Assembly (NCBI RefSeq): GCF_000330705.1 | Contig: NZ_ANAM01000008.1 | Location: 434,001 to 498,000, forward strand | Length of the DNA stretch: 64,000 nucleotides | Reading direction: 5' to 3' | Origin: Salinicoccus carnicancri Crm | GTDB lineage: Bacteria > Bacillota > Bacilli > Staphylococcales > Salinicoccaceae | Part shown: positions 8,637-17,883 of the stretch, in pieces | How positions within the stretch are numbered: position 1 is the stretch's first letter | How the letters are laid out: each line of letters starts with the position of its first letter | Made by a program: the position numbers and the translations under genes | The notes under the pieces: model-generated | Seen by the model: the letters and a program-made list of their open reading frames with translations, nothing else | What the model was told of the DNA's origin: nothing | Database searches by the model: none

Positions 8637-10199
8637 TCATTGATGTTTATCTTCTTCGTCCTGTTCAACATCCTCTTTAAGATTTCCAGCTTTCTTTTCG
8701 ATTACCTGCTCCTCTGCGAGCTTCCTGTCCCTGGCATCCAGTATGAAGTTCTTCGTATTGTTCATCTCTTCATGAATTTCAGACATCTTCTCTTTAGTCA
8801 GCGGATAGAACCTGAGAGCAATGATTGACGCAACCCACCCCAGTATGGGAAAGCCGAGCATGCACATCAATCCAACCCAGAGGATTCCGGTCGTCTGTTC
8901 ATCCGTCACTGTCGGAAATTCATCAGCAAATCCAATCATTGATACCATCGCCCCCACTACGAACGGCGTCAGACTCGAGACCATCTTGTCCACAAATGAA
9001 AACAGTGTCGCAATCATTCCCGGGATATATCTGCCTGAGGTATATGTTTCATAATCAGATACATCGCCGATCATCGGGATGACGATTGATGGCGTCAGTG
9101 AACTGATGGCCCGTCCGAACGAGTAAAGGACCAGAAATGCGATGGAGAGCACTCCCCAGTCATCAAAGGCAAAACTTTTTGTGTCGAATACGAGCATCAT
9201 TATGAAAAGGAGCACGAAGGAAATTGCCCCTACATATGAAAACAGGACCAGAGCGCGCCTCAAGCCGAGGTTCTGTGCATATCTCACGCCTGCGAAAATG
9301 AATATCAGACTCGGCACAAGGACAATCAGGCTGATCTGGCCGCTCAGCGCAAAGTTTCCAAGCAGTATGCCGAAGAACATGACCTGGACCACCTGCTGGT
9401 TCATGAACATTGCCGCAAATTTATCGGTCGCCGCCGATATGACGAGCATCTGCAGGGCCCTGTTGCGCTTTAATACCGGCCAGTAGTCCCTGAACCTCGT
9501 CTGGACATTGATTTCTGCTATGCCATAGAATTCCTTCCTGTCCTTGGTCCGGATCGCAAATACAGCGAGTACTGTAAACAGCAGTCCGACAGCAGCAAAA
9601 GTGAATGACAATTCTATGAAATAACTGTAAGTGAAATCACCGTACTTGCCAATCAGATACTGCGACGCGTAAATCTGTCCGAACGTAAACAGTGACAATG
9701 TGAATATAGCATCGAAAATTGAGAACATCGGCCGCTGTCTTGGGTGGTTGGTAAGGACCGTCTGCGCTGCCCGTGTTACAGTCGTCTGCATCGTGTATCC
9801 GAGGATATAAAAGAATTGCAGCAGCACGAATACGACGAACTGCAGATTTTGCGGGAATAGATGCAATACGTTGAACATGAGAAGGAACGTAACCAGCAGC
9901 ACGATGTTCCCGATGACCATGATGGGTCTGAATTTGCCAAATTTAGTCTCTGTCTTATCCAGTATGAAGCCCAGTATCGGATCCGTAATACTGTCGAAAA
10001 CGCGCATAAGACCAAGTATCGTACTAACAGTCATGACTGCAAGTCCGGCGACACCGGTCGCATAATAGGTGACAAACCCCATACCAAACAGGAAAAGATT
10101 CGTTGCACTGTTGTTCAGCGCAAAAAATGCAATCTGCCATATTTTTGCCGTGTGATATTTCTCTCTTGAGAAATCCCCTTCCAATTCCGGTCTTGCCAT
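8637..10199 (-). CDS. GPH-family (glycoside-pentoside-hexuronide) cation symporter
   Basis: A 520-residue polytopic membrane protein with about 12 hydrophobic segments, of the MFS-related GPH family that imports glycosides, pentosides or hexuronides with a cation. The family-typical DSITDPILGFILDKTETKFG (cytoplasmic loop 2-3, about residues 70-90) and RPMFSIFDAIF are visible. The C-terminal ~50 residues are hydrophilic and charged. GGGGGAG lies about 9 bases before the ATG. A beta-glucuronidase gene lies 4.5 kb away, so glucuronide uptake is a reasonable guess but unproven, because a TetR/RND pair intervenes. A near-cre sequence lies upstream. Confidence 0.85.
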   Translation of the reverse strand: MARPELEGDFSREKYHTAKIWQIAFFALNNSATNLFLFGMGFVTYYATGVAGLAVMTVSTILGLMRVFDSITDPILGFILDKTETKFGKFRPIMVIGNIVLLVTFLLMFNVLHLFPQNLQFVVFVLLQFFYILGYTMQTTVTRAAQTVLTNHPRQRPMFSIFDAIFTLSLFTFGQIYASQYLIGKYGDFTYSYFIELSFTFAAVGLLFTVLAVFAIRTKDRKEFYGIAEINVQTRFRDYWPVLKRNRALQMLVISAATDKFAAMFMNQQVVQVMFFGILLGNFALSGQISLIVLVPSLIFIFAGVRYAQNLGLRRALVLFSYVGAISFVLLFIMMLVFDTKSFAFDDWGVLSIAFLVLYSFGRAISSLTPSIVIPMIGDVSDYETYTSGRYIPGMIATLFSFVDKMVSSLTPFVVGAMVSMIGFADEFPTVTDEQTTGILWVGLMCMLGFPILGWVASIIALRFYPLTKEKMSEIHEEMNNTKNFILDARDRKLAEEQVIEKKAGNLKEDVEQDEEDKHQ

Positions 10200-10281
10200 A
10201 AATACCCACTCCCCCTGTCAAGTACTTTAAAATCCATTTAATTTATAAGTTAAACTAATTAATGGTTTGAATATATCACAT

Positions 10282-10295
10282 TGAAAACCCTTACA
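10282..10295 (-). promoter_or_regulatory. Possible cre-like site upstream of the GPH symporter
   Basis: Minus-strand TGTAAGGGTTTTCA matches TGWAANCGNTNWCA except for G instead of C in the central CG. That pair is usually well conserved, so this is a weak candidate. Confidence 0.3.
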
Positions 10296-10395
10296 CAATG
10301 ATTTTTACTGATTTTTTCGAATAAGATGATTATTTTGATTTAATGGATAAACAATATGTTTACATACAGGGGTTTTGAATATATTTCAGCCATAA

Positions 10396-10432
10396 TAAAA
10401 AAATGGTGTCCGATAACCCCGGAAACCATTTT
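10396..10432 (-). terminator. Terminator after the TetR regulator
   Basis: Minus-strand AAATGGTTTCCG pairs with CGGACACCATTT (one mismatch) and is followed by TTTTATT, about 25 bases beyond the tetR-type stop. Confidence 0.7.
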
Positions 10433-10457
10433 CATAACTACTTGCTGTATAGTATAT

Positions 10458-11048
10458 TTACCTTATATCATTCAGCATCCGGTTGATGACCGACAATGCC
10501 CCTTTGTATGCTGTTTCTTCGTATACATGCCCCAGTGATTCTTCATCAATGTTCTGTCCTTTCTCCAGCCACAGCTGGTACAGGCTGATGAGTCCCGCGA
10601 TATGATATTCTATGACATACTCGAAATCTTCCACTTCTTTGATCTCCAGATCTTTTGCATAGCTGATGATGATCTGTCTGAGGCGGGCTTTCAGTTCATG
10701 TACAAACCCGGGATCACCATTCGGGCCGAGCAGCACCGCTACTTTTTCACCGTTCTTTTTAAGGTAATCATTCGTCCCCTCTATCGGTTCGATGATCCTG
10801 CCGTCGTTTTCCTTCAGTTCTATGAAAGGGTTGATGATCATTTCCTTGTCCGGCATCAATGACGCTTTCAGTATTTCCAGCGCTTCATCGATATCTATGA
10901 AATATGTGTAGAATGTCCCCCTGTTATATCCCGCCCTGTCTGTGATTTCCTTTACTGTAATTTTTGCCATGGGTTTTTCTTTATAAAGTTCCCAGAAGGC
11001 ATCGAGAAGGTTGTTTTTAGTTACTTCTTTACGACTCATTTTAGACAT
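10458..11048 (-). CDS. TetR/AcrR family transcriptional regulator
   Basis: A 196-residue one-domain-plus-effector repressor. The N-terminal HTH (about residues 10-55) reads NNLLDAFWELYKEKPMAKIT then VKEITDRAGYNRGTFYTYF, the canonical TetR recognition helix. The remaining ~140 residues form the ligand/dimer domain. GGGGG lies close before the ATG at 11048. It is divergent from the RND exporter gene with a 133-bp intergenic region containing a short palindrome, so it most likely represses that gene and itself. The inducer is not predictable. Confidence 0.88.
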   Translation of the reverse strand: MSKMSRKEVTKNNLLDAFWELYKEKPMAKITVKEITDRAGYNRGTFYTYFIDIDEALEILKASLMPDKEMIINPFIELKENDGRIIEPIEGTNDYLKKNGEKVAVLLGPNGDPGFVHELKARLRQIIISYAKDLEIKEVEDFEYVIEYHIAGLISLYQLWLEKGQNIDEESLGHVYEETAYKGALSVINRMLNDIR

Positions 11049-11124
11049 ATTCCCCCACTTTCAACACTTTCGCTCTGATTGTTTATTGATTCAGGTCCAC
11101 AAATTAATTAACATATAGTATTGT

Positions 11125-11136
11125 ACAACACGTTGT
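11125..11136. promoter_or_regulatory. Candidate TetR operator between tetR-type gene and RND exporter
   Basis: ACAACACGTTGT is an inverted repeat (ACAAC with GTTGT around AC) in the divergent spacer. It directly abuts the palindrome TTGTACAA (11121-11128). Position and symmetry suit an operator, but the short length makes this tentative. Confidence 0.35.
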
Positions 11137-11181
11137 TGGATTAGTAAAAATAAATAATTCTATATAAGGAGAGAATATATT

Positions 11182-14100
11182 TTGAAGCTATCGGATTTTT
11201 CCATAAGGCGCCCGAACTTTACCATTGTAGTCATGATCATCCTGCTGCTGCTCGGCGCTGTTTCCCTTACCCGCCTGCCTCTGCAGCTGATGCCGAATAT
11301 TGAACCGCCGGTTGCGGCTGTTGCCACTACGTATCAGGGCGCCGGACCTGAGGAGGTCATGGATGATGTGACCAAGCCCCTTGAGTCGGAGCTCTCCTCA
11401 CTCAGCGGACTGACGAATATTTCATCACAGTCCCAGGAAAGCTCATCAATCGTCATACTGGAATTTGATTATGACACCAAAATCGAAGATGTAGAGAATG
11501 ATATCACCCGTGCAATGGATTCTGTCGATCTGCCGGATGAGGCTGGTGATCCGTCTTTCCTCAAATTTGATATTTCCATGATGCCAAGTATTCAGATGGC
11601 AGTTACATCGAGCGGTGAAAGCGCCGCTGAATATCAGGATCAGGTCGATGACCTGATCACCGAACTGGAAAATGTCGAAGGAGTCGCCTCAATCACCGAA
11701 AATGGCTCGGTTACCGAAGAAATCCAGGTCAACCTGGATACGGAGGCACTGTCCCAATATAACATGAGCCAGAGCGATATCGCCGGCATCATCGAAGCGA
11801 ACAATATATCCATACCGAACGCCACCGTGACGGATACCGAGGACCGCACGTCCATCTCGACCCGGACAGTCAGCGAGATTGACGGCGTGGAATCCCTGCG
11901 CGAGCTTGTTCTTGCGGATCTGCCGGATGACGCCGGTACGGTGACACTCGATGATGTGGCGGAAGTGTCCATCGAAGAGCAGTCAAGCGATACTCTCACA
12001 AGGATGAACCAGGAAGACGCACTGTCGATTGACGTCATGCTTTCATCGGATGCCAATGCTTCGAGCGTTAATGAAGAGTTCAACAATGTACTCGATGAAA
12101 AACTGGACGAGGAAGAATTCGACAATCTGACAGTGGAAACCTTATATGATGAAGGGGAATACATCGACATTGCGATAAACAGTGTCTACACATCTCTGAT
12201 TTCCGGCGCCGTCCTTGCGATGATTGTCCTGTTCGCCTTCCTCAGAAACCTGAAGGCGCCGCTTATCATCGGTATTTCCATCCCTTTCTCTGTCATTACC
12301 ACTTTTGCACTGCTGTTCTTCACTGACATCAGCATCAACATGATGACACTGGGCGGATTGGCACTCGGAATCGGTATGCTTGTCGATAACGCCGTCGTCG
12401 TAATAGAAAATATATACAGACATCTATCCATGGGCAAAAAGCCCAGGCAGGCGGCAAGTGAAGGTGCGAAGGAAGTTGCTTCCGCAATCATTGCATCCAC
12501 TTTGACGACAGCGGCCGTATTCCTTCCTGTCGTATTTGTCAGCGGCCTTGTCGGACAGCTCTTCACACCATTTGCAATAACAGTTGCATTCAGCCTGTTC
12601 GGCTCCTTATTCACCGCGCTGACGGTTGTACCGATGCTGGCCAGCAGAATTTTGAAGGCACCGGATGAAAACCTGGAGAAGGTCCGCAGCGAACGGTCCT
12701 ATATGAAAATGCTCAGAAAATTTACCAGATGGTCATTGAACCATCGCGTTCTGGTGATTGTACTCACGACCCTCCTCCTGGTTGTCAGTGCACTCGGCAT
12801 CTACAACCAGGGCATCAACCTGCTGCCCGAGAGTGACGAAGGTGCACTCACCATTGAAATTGAAAAGGAACAGGGCACGATTTTTGAGGATACATTCGAA
12901 ACAGTCGAAAACATAGAAAATGAACTCAAGGAATATTCCGAAGTCGATACTTACCTGAGCAACATCGGATCTGCATCTCCGATGATGACGATGTCGGAAG
13001 AACCCAACAAAGCGAGCATAACGGCAACACTTGTCGATCCGGACAGCCGGAGTCTCACCACGAATGATTTCATCAACGAAATCGAAGACGACATTGAAGG
13101 CATTGATGAATCTGCCGAGATAAACATTGTGCCGATGTCACAGTCAGGCATGGGAGGGGAACCGAATACCTTGACACTCAATGTCTCCGATGATTATGCA
13201 GACCGTCTGGCGGAGTCCGAAGCCACAATCATACAGGCACTTGAGGATGACGACCAGATTGAAAGTGTCGAATCCAGCCGTGAAGAGATGGTGCAGGAAC
13301 TGCAGGTGCAGGTGGACCGTGCAGCAGCCAGGGAAAACGGCCTGCAGCCGGCCCAGATCGGTTCCGCATTGTACGAAGCTTCGAATGGTGTACAGGCATC
13401 GACCGTAGAAGATGGCAATGAATTCATATCCATTAACGTGAAGTATCCGGATGACATACTCACAAGTATGGAAGAATTTGAAAATATCGAGATTGCAAAC
13501 AGTGAAGGTGAGTATATCGCCTTAGAAGAAGTCGCCAATCTCGAGGAAGTGGACATGCTGCCGTTGATCACCAGGGACAGCATGGAGGAAACTAGCGAGC
13601 TCACGGTTACGTATGCCGAGGACATGTCACTGAACGAAGCAGGAGCCTACGTGGAAGATATCGTGGCCGACGCTGATTTCAGTGATAATACGCACTACTC
13701 CGTCGGCGGAGACCTCGAGATGCTGACAGATGCCATGCCGCAGATGCTGCTGGCGCTGATACTCGGGATTGCATTCATCTACCTCGTGATGGTTGCCCAA
13801 TTCGAGTCATTCAAACATCCGTTCATAGTAATAATGGCTGTACCGCTCAGTATCATCGGAGTGATGCTTTCACTCGTCATTACGAATAATCCGCTCAGCA
13901 TAGTATCGTTCGTCGGGATCATAATGCTGCTCGGCATTGTCGTGAACAACTCCATCCTGTTGGTAGACTATACAAACCAGCAGAAGGAAAAAGGTTACCC
14001 TACACTGGAGGCTCTTGAGATGAGTGTGCAGCACCGTTTCCGTCCAATCGTGATTACAGCACTCACAACAGCACTCGGCATGCTGCCTCTTGCCATGGGC

Positions 14101-14475
14101 ATCGGTGAAGGCGGGGAAATGGTCGCATCCATGGGTATTGTCGTGATCGGCGGTCTCACAAGCAGTACAGTCTTCACACTCTTCATCATTCCTATTTTCT
14201 ACAGCTACGTGGATAAGGAAACACGTAAAATGCATAAGAAATACATGACACCGGACGGGGATGTCATCACACAAAAGGAAATCGATGCCAGAAAACGTGA
14301 GGAAGAACGCAGCCAAAAAGAAAGTGCAGACAGCGAATACGATTACGAATCAAGGAACACTGCACAGAATGCAGACCCCCGGGCACCTGAAGTCGAGGAA
14401 AATCATAATGACAACTACATCAATGAAATGCAGAAACTGCTGGATAGAATGAAGAATGACAAATCTGATGAATAG
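11182..14475 (+). CDS. RND-family efflux pump (SwrC/AcrB type)
   Basis: A 1097-residue inner-membrane exporter with a duplicated 6-TM architecture. It shows the N-terminal SIRRPNFTIVVMIILLLLG, a first extracytoplasmic loop (about 40-330) and TM block 2-6 with GGLALGIGMLVDNAVVVIEN. A second loop (about 560-850) and a second TM block with SFVGIIMLLGIVVNNSILLVDY follow. The proton-relay position has one Asp (Asp402) followed by Asn403 rather than two Asps. The charged C-terminal tail (~75 residues) is cytoplasmic. Start codon is TTG at 11182, with AAGGAGAG 8 bases upstream. Related Gram-positive proteins export surfactants, lipids or drugs; no adaptor or outer-membrane partner is present or expected. 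It is probably controlled by the divergent TetR protein. Confidence 0.92.
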   Translation: MKLSDFSIRRPNFTIVVMIILLLLGAVSLTRLPLQLMPNIEPPVAAVATTYQGAGPEEVMDDVTKPLESELSSLSGLTNISSQSQESSSIVILEFDYDTKIEDVENDITRAMDSVDLPDEAGDPSFLKFDISMMPSIQMAVTSSGESAAEYQDQVDDLITELENVEGVASITENGSVTEEIQVNLDTEALSQYNMSQSDIAGIIEANNISIPNATVTDTEDRTSISTRTVSEIDGVESLRELVLADLPDDAGTVTLDDVAEVSIEEQSSDTLTRMNQEDALSIDVMLSSDANASSVNEEFNNVLDEKLDEEEFDNLTVETLYDEGEYIDIAINSVYTSLISGAVLAMIVLFAFLRNLKAPLIIGISIPFSVITTFALLFFTDISINMMTLGGLALGIGMLVDNAVVVIENIYRHLSMGKKPRQAASEGAKEVASAIIASTLTTAAVFLPVVFVSGLVGQLFTPFAITVAFSLFGSLFTALTVVPMLASRILKAPDENLEKVRSERSYMKMLRKFTRWSLNHRVLVIVLTTLLLVVSALGIYNQGINLLPESDEGALTIEIEKEQGTIFEDTFETVENIENELKEYSEVDTYLSNIGSASPMMTMSEEPNKASITATLVDPDSRSLTTNDFINEIEDDIEGIDESAEINIVPMSQSGMGGEPNTLTLNVSDDYADRLAESEATIIQALEDDDQIESVESSREEMVQELQVQVDRAAARENGLQPAQIGSALYEASNGVQASTVEDGNEFISINVKYPDDILTSMEEFENIEIANSEGEYIALEEVANLEEVDMLPLITRDSMEETSELTVTYAEDMSLNEAGAYVEDIVADADFSDNTHYSVGGDLEMLTDAMPQMLLALILGIAFIYLVMVAQFESFKHPFIVIMAVPLSIIGVMLSLVITNNPLSIVSFVGIIMLLGIVVNNSILLVDYTNQQKEKGYPTLEALEMSVQHRFRPIVITALTTALGMLPLAMGIGEGGEMVASMGIVVIGGLTSSTVFTLFIIPIFYSYVDKETRKMHKKYMTPDGDVITQKEIDARKREEERSQKESADSEYDYESRNTAQNADPRAPEVEENHNDNYINEMQKLLDRMKNDKSDE

Positions 14476-14484
14476 CAGATAATT

Positions 14485-14519
14485 AAAATCCGTACGGGAA
14501 ATTCCCCGTACGGATTTTT
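14485..14519 (+). terminator. Terminator after the RND gene
   Basis: AAAATCCGTACGGG-AAATT-CCCCGTACGGATTTTT, 10 bases after the stop codon: a strong stem with a T-run. Confidence 0.92.
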
Positions 14520-14610
14520 GTGATGGATAATATAGTATTACTCAAGTAGGATTTGTCTTTGTCTGTCACTTTATAATACTTTGTTCAAAAAAACAACTGT
14601 TATCTGAAAA

Positions 14611-14642
14611 TAAAAAATGACGGTTCCCGAAGGAGCCGTCAT
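14611..14642 (-). terminator. Terminator after uidA
   Basis: Minus-strand TGACGGCTCC-TTCG-GGAACCGTCA followed by TTTTTTATTTTC, 22 bases beyond the beta-glucuronidase stop. Confidence 0.92.
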
Positions 14643-14663
14643 CAAATATTCTGTTTCAATTTC

Positions 14664-16478
14664 CTATTTTTTATAACCTAAGTCGGGGATGCTGTTCCAG
14701 CGCTCACTCAGGTAGCGGGCTGCCATCTTCGGTTCCCTTTCCCTTGTGAATACGCCCTTCTTGTTTCCCTGGACACGGTTGATGCCGAATTTTGTCTGGA
14801 AATCGGCAAAGTTCCATAGCTGTTCACCGACAAAATTATCAATCTCATCAAACACTTTGCTGTTCATCCTGTAGTAGTCTTCCTGATATTCCTCGCTGAA
14901 AGGTTCTCCGTACGGGCTGTGGAAGCCCGCCACTGTGTCAGCACCGTATTCAGTGTACATGATTGGTTTATCAGGGTATTTTTCCTGCCATGCAAGCAGT
15001 TCTTTGCGCGTTTTTTCTTCTGCGGTCTTAAGATTCCCGGTATCCAGGTACCAGCCGTAATACCTGTTCAGCGCAATGACGTCCAACAGATCGGAGCACT
15101 GGTCGGATTCCGGCGTCGCCATCATTATATAGACATTCGTGAGCGGCCGTTTCTGTGGGTCCAGTTCTCGTGCCAGATTGAACAATGGCTCAAAGTATTC
15201 ATATGCCCCGTTGGCATAGGTAGCTGCTTCATTGGATATCGACCACATTACGACGCTTGGATGGTTCTTATCCCGATCGATCAGCTCCCGTATGACTTGT
15301 TCATGGGCGTCGGAAGTGTCCATAACTTCCCATGTGTCATCTTTGCTGTCCCCTCCTTTCTCGAGTACGGAGAGGTCGAAACTGAAGGAGCCGAACAGAC
15401 CCACGGCTGGGGTTTCATCGATGACGACGATGCCTTCCCTGTCACACAGGCGCATCATTTCATCGGAGTACGGATAATGGGAGGTCCGGAATGAATTCGC
15501 CCCCATCTTTTTCATCAGGTTGATGTCGAGCACATTATAGGCTTCATTGAGTCCCCGTCCGTTGACATAGGTGTCTTCATGTTTTCCGAAGCCTTTGAAA
15601 TAGAAGGGCTCTCCATTGATCAGGAACCTGCCGCCAGCGACTTCCACCTTGCGTACACCAAACTGTTCTTCATATACATCGGTTGTCTCGCCTCCCTTTA
15701 TTCCTTCCACTTTCGCCGTGTAGAGATAGGCATCAAGCGGCTGCCAGAGAGCGACGTCATCAATAGCCACGCTGACGGTGTTGCCTGAGCTACGCCCTGC
15801 CACATTGCCCTCTTCATCGATGATTGTCACAAGCACCTCATCAAAATCACCCGCTGTTTTTACATCAACTTTTACATCAGCGCGCCTTTTGTCAAGATCG
15901 ACCTCAGGTGCAATGGAAATATCTTTTATATAATCTTTCGGTGTTGTATAGAGGTGTACGGGACGATGCAGGCCGGCATAGTTGAAGAAATCGAAATTCT
16001 CATCCACTTTTCTTACCAGATTCCCATCCTCGTCCCTGTGCTCACTGTAGTTGCCTACCGGCAGCGTCGTGTAATCGAGCAGATTCGAAAGACGGACCGT
16101 GAGGCGGTTCGTTCCCTGTTCAAGGAATTCATCGATTTCAACTTCGAATGGCGTGAATCCACCTTTATGATGAGTCACCTCTCTGCCATTCACGTATACC
16201 CATGCTTCATGGGTCGCTGAACCAAAGCGCAGAACAATACGTTCCTTCATCAGGGGCTTTGCAATTTTGAATTCCCTTTCATACCATGTATATCCACTGT
16301 GTTCACGTATTTCCTTTGTCACCGTCTGATCATTGAATGATGCAGGTACTGCCATGACTTCTTTCGCCGGCAGCGGTTCTGTCGGATCGACAGATTCCAC
16401 CTCCCTGTCGATCATGAATTTCCATACGCCGTTCAGATTCATCACAACACGGCTTTCGGTATCAATCGGATACAGCAT
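14664..16478 (-). CDS. uidA: Beta-glucuronidase (glycoside hydrolase family 2)
   Basis: A 604-residue cytoplasmic hydrolase that releases glucuronic acid from beta-glucuronides. The GH2 domains appear in order: sugar-binding jelly roll (about 10-180), Ig-like domain (about 185-275) and TIM barrel (about 280-600). The acid/base Glu417 lies in SISNEAAT and the nucleophile Glu510 in YTEYGAD, with WNFADFQT following as in UidA. Length matches the E. coli enzyme (603). No signal peptide. GGAGG lies about 9 bases before the ATG. It is divergent from an AraC-type regulator, which is the likely activator. A GPH symporter nearby could supply substrate. Confidence 0.93.
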   Translation of the reverse strand: MLYPIDTESRVVMNLNGVWKFMIDREVESVDPTEPLPAKEVMAVPASFNDQTVTKEIREHSGYTWYEREFKIAKPLMKERIVLRFGSATHEAWVYVNGREVTHHKGGFTPFEVEIDEFLEQGTNRLTVRLSNLLDYTTLPVGNYSEHRDEDGNLVRKVDENFDFFNYAGLHRPVHLYTTPKDYIKDISIAPEVDLDKRRADVKVDVKTAGDFDEVLVTIIDEEGNVAGRSSGNTVSVAIDDVALWQPLDAYLYTAKVEGIKGGETTDVYEEQFGVRKVEVAGGRFLINGEPFYFKGFGKHEDTYVNGRGLNEAYNVLDINLMKKMGANSFRTSHYPYSDEMMRLCDREGIVVIDETPAVGLFGSFSFDLSVLEKGGDSKDDTWEVMDTSDAHEQVIRELIDRDKNHPSVVMWSISNEAATYANGAYEYFEPLFNLARELDPQKRPLTNVYIMMATPESDQCSDLLDVIALNRYYGWYLDTGNLKTAEEKTRKELLAWQEKYPDKPIMYTEYGADTVAGFHSPYGEPFSEEYQEDYYRMNSKVFDEIDNFVGEQLWNFADFQTKFGINRVQGNKKGVFTREREPKMAARYLSERWNSIPDLGYKK

Positions 16479-16543
16479 TATTCATTTCCTCCATTCAGGT
16501 TTTCATTTATTCTCTCCACTGTCATTATAGAATACCCACCATC

Positions 16544-16578
16544 TTGTGATTAGCATTTTATTTGCTATAATAGCATTT
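16544..16578 (+). promoter_or_regulatory. araC-type gene promoter with direct repeats and palindrome
   Basis: TTGTGA (16544-16549), a 16-base spacer and TATAAT (16566-16571). Two TAGCATTT copies start at 16551 and 16571, exactly 20 bases apart, as expected for half-sites of an AraC-family dimer. TGCTAT-A-ATAGCA (16563-16575) is a perfect palindrome over the -10 box. These suggest control of the divergent uidA/regulator region by the regulator itself (inference). Confidence 0.5.
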
Positions 16579-16616
16579 ATATTACTTATTTTTCAGAAAA
16601 TAAGGAGGGAATAAGA

Positions 16617-17840
16617 ATGACCGATGATATACATGATGATTTTATGAAATCCAGCCGGATCATACACCATACAACAAAAATGGATGTCACACTGACAGAC
16701 GGCTCCGGTAAAATCGTGCAACAATACAGCAATCATACCATTCCGTCCGTCCTTGGCAGGCCTGTGAATGATTATGTAAATATCAATGCGGTGCTCATAG
16801 ATGAATCTCCCAATAAATACCTGCACTACACCAATCTTTACGGTATCGAATATATAGCGGCGGGCGTATACAGATCGGATGGATACATTGGCGCCATGAT
16901 AATCGGACCATTCATCTCCGGCATTTCAATCCTCGATTTTGTACAGGAGGTCATTGCCGAAAATAACCTGCCGATCGGGGAGCGGAAAGAACTGGAACAG
17001 TTCTACCAGTCACTGTCTGTTTTGGATGAAATGGATACAAACCACTTCGGAAACCTTTTGGTAAACCTGGTGACCGGAGGTTATATTGAAGCGCAGCCAG
17101 CCGGCACCAGTGCTGCTCATCCGGTCATCGATTATGAACAGGTAGAATTGACCAGAGAGGAATACAAAGAGACCATTGAAAAAAGATACCATCATCAGAA
17201 TAAGATGATGGAGGCCATCCAAAGAGGCGATAAAGAAGGCGTGGAAAAGGAACTGGACACCATGATGGATATATTCGTGGGCTTTTCCGACCGGATACCC
17301 GGCAGCCCCATACGATCATCCAAAAATATGGCACTGGTGTCCAATACAAGTTTCAGGGTCGCCGCAGAAAACAGCGGTGTGCATCCCATTTATCTTCACA
17401 TAATCTCTGAAAGATTCGCCATACTGATAGAAAAGACTGACACACTGACCAATTTAAAAAAACTGATCACTTCCATGGCGAATGAATACTGTGATCTTGT
17501 CCATTCCTTTTCAACAGGCGGCTACAGCCCCCATGTCAGAAAGGCGATGGATCATATCATGATGAACCTCGGAGAAACGCTCACTTTATCCGGAATTTCA
17601 GAAAAGCTGCATATCAACCCCTCCTACCTCTCCAGAAAATTCAGGGAGGAAACGGGTATTTCCATGACAGGATTCATTACGGAGAAAAGAATAGATGAAG
17701 CGAAGATCTATCTCAGGAAGAGAAAACACTCCATAACGCATATCGCACTGCTTCTGGGTTTCAATGACCTCAATTATTTCAGCAGAGTTTTTAAGAAACA
17801 TACAGGAACCTCTCCTGGACAGTATGCTGCAAAGGCATAG
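16617..17840 (+). CDS. AraC-family regulator with N-terminal PocR-like sensory domain
   Basis: A 407-residue DNA-binding regulator. The N-terminal ~150 residues (PSVLGRPVNDYVNINAVLID; GIEYIAAGVYRSDGYIGAMI; GPFISGI) resemble the PocR ligand-binding domain, followed by a helical linker. The C-terminal ~100 residues contain two helix-turn-helix units (LTLSGISEKLHINPSYLSRK and HIALLLGFNDLNYFSRVFKK) ending GTSPGQY, the AraC/XylS signature. AAGGAGGGA precedes the ATG. Its position divergent from uidA suggests it senses a glucuronide or breakdown product, which is inference. Confidence 0.88.
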   Translation: MTDDIHDDFMKSSRIIHHTTKMDVTLTDGSGKIVQQYSNHTIPSVLGRPVNDYVNINAVLIDESPNKYLHYTNLYGIEYIAAGVYRSDGYIGAMIIGPFISGISILDFVQEVIAENNLPIGERKELEQFYQSLSVLDEMDTNHFGNLLVNLVTGGYIEAQPAGTSAAHPVIDYEQVELTREEYKETIEKRYHHQNKMMEAIQRGDKEGVEKELDTMMDIFVGFSDRIPGSPIRSSKNMALVSNTSFRVAAENSGVHPIYLHIISERFAILIEKTDTLTNLKKLITSMANEYCDLVHSFSTGGYSPHVRKAMDHIMMNLGETLTLSGISEKLHINPSYLSRKFREETGISMTGFITEKRIDEAKIYLRKRKHSITHIALLLGFNDLNYFSRVFKKHTGTSPGQYAAKA

Positions 17841-17874
17841 AAATACCGCTTTGATGTGTATCAAAGCGGTATTT
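17841..17874. terminator. Bidirectional terminator between the AraC regulator and the SDR gene
   Basis: AAATACCGCTTTGA-TGTGTA-TCAAAGCGGTATTT is a perfect 14-bp stem with A and T flanks, lying between two convergent genes 9-10 bases from each stop. Confidence 0.9.
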
Positions 17875-17883
17875 GAGACCCGA

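Noticed and set aside
13870-14316. Minus-strand frames rich in Cys/His within the RND gene
   Set aside because: Antisense to the conserved second membrane block of the exporter; no ribosome-binding site.
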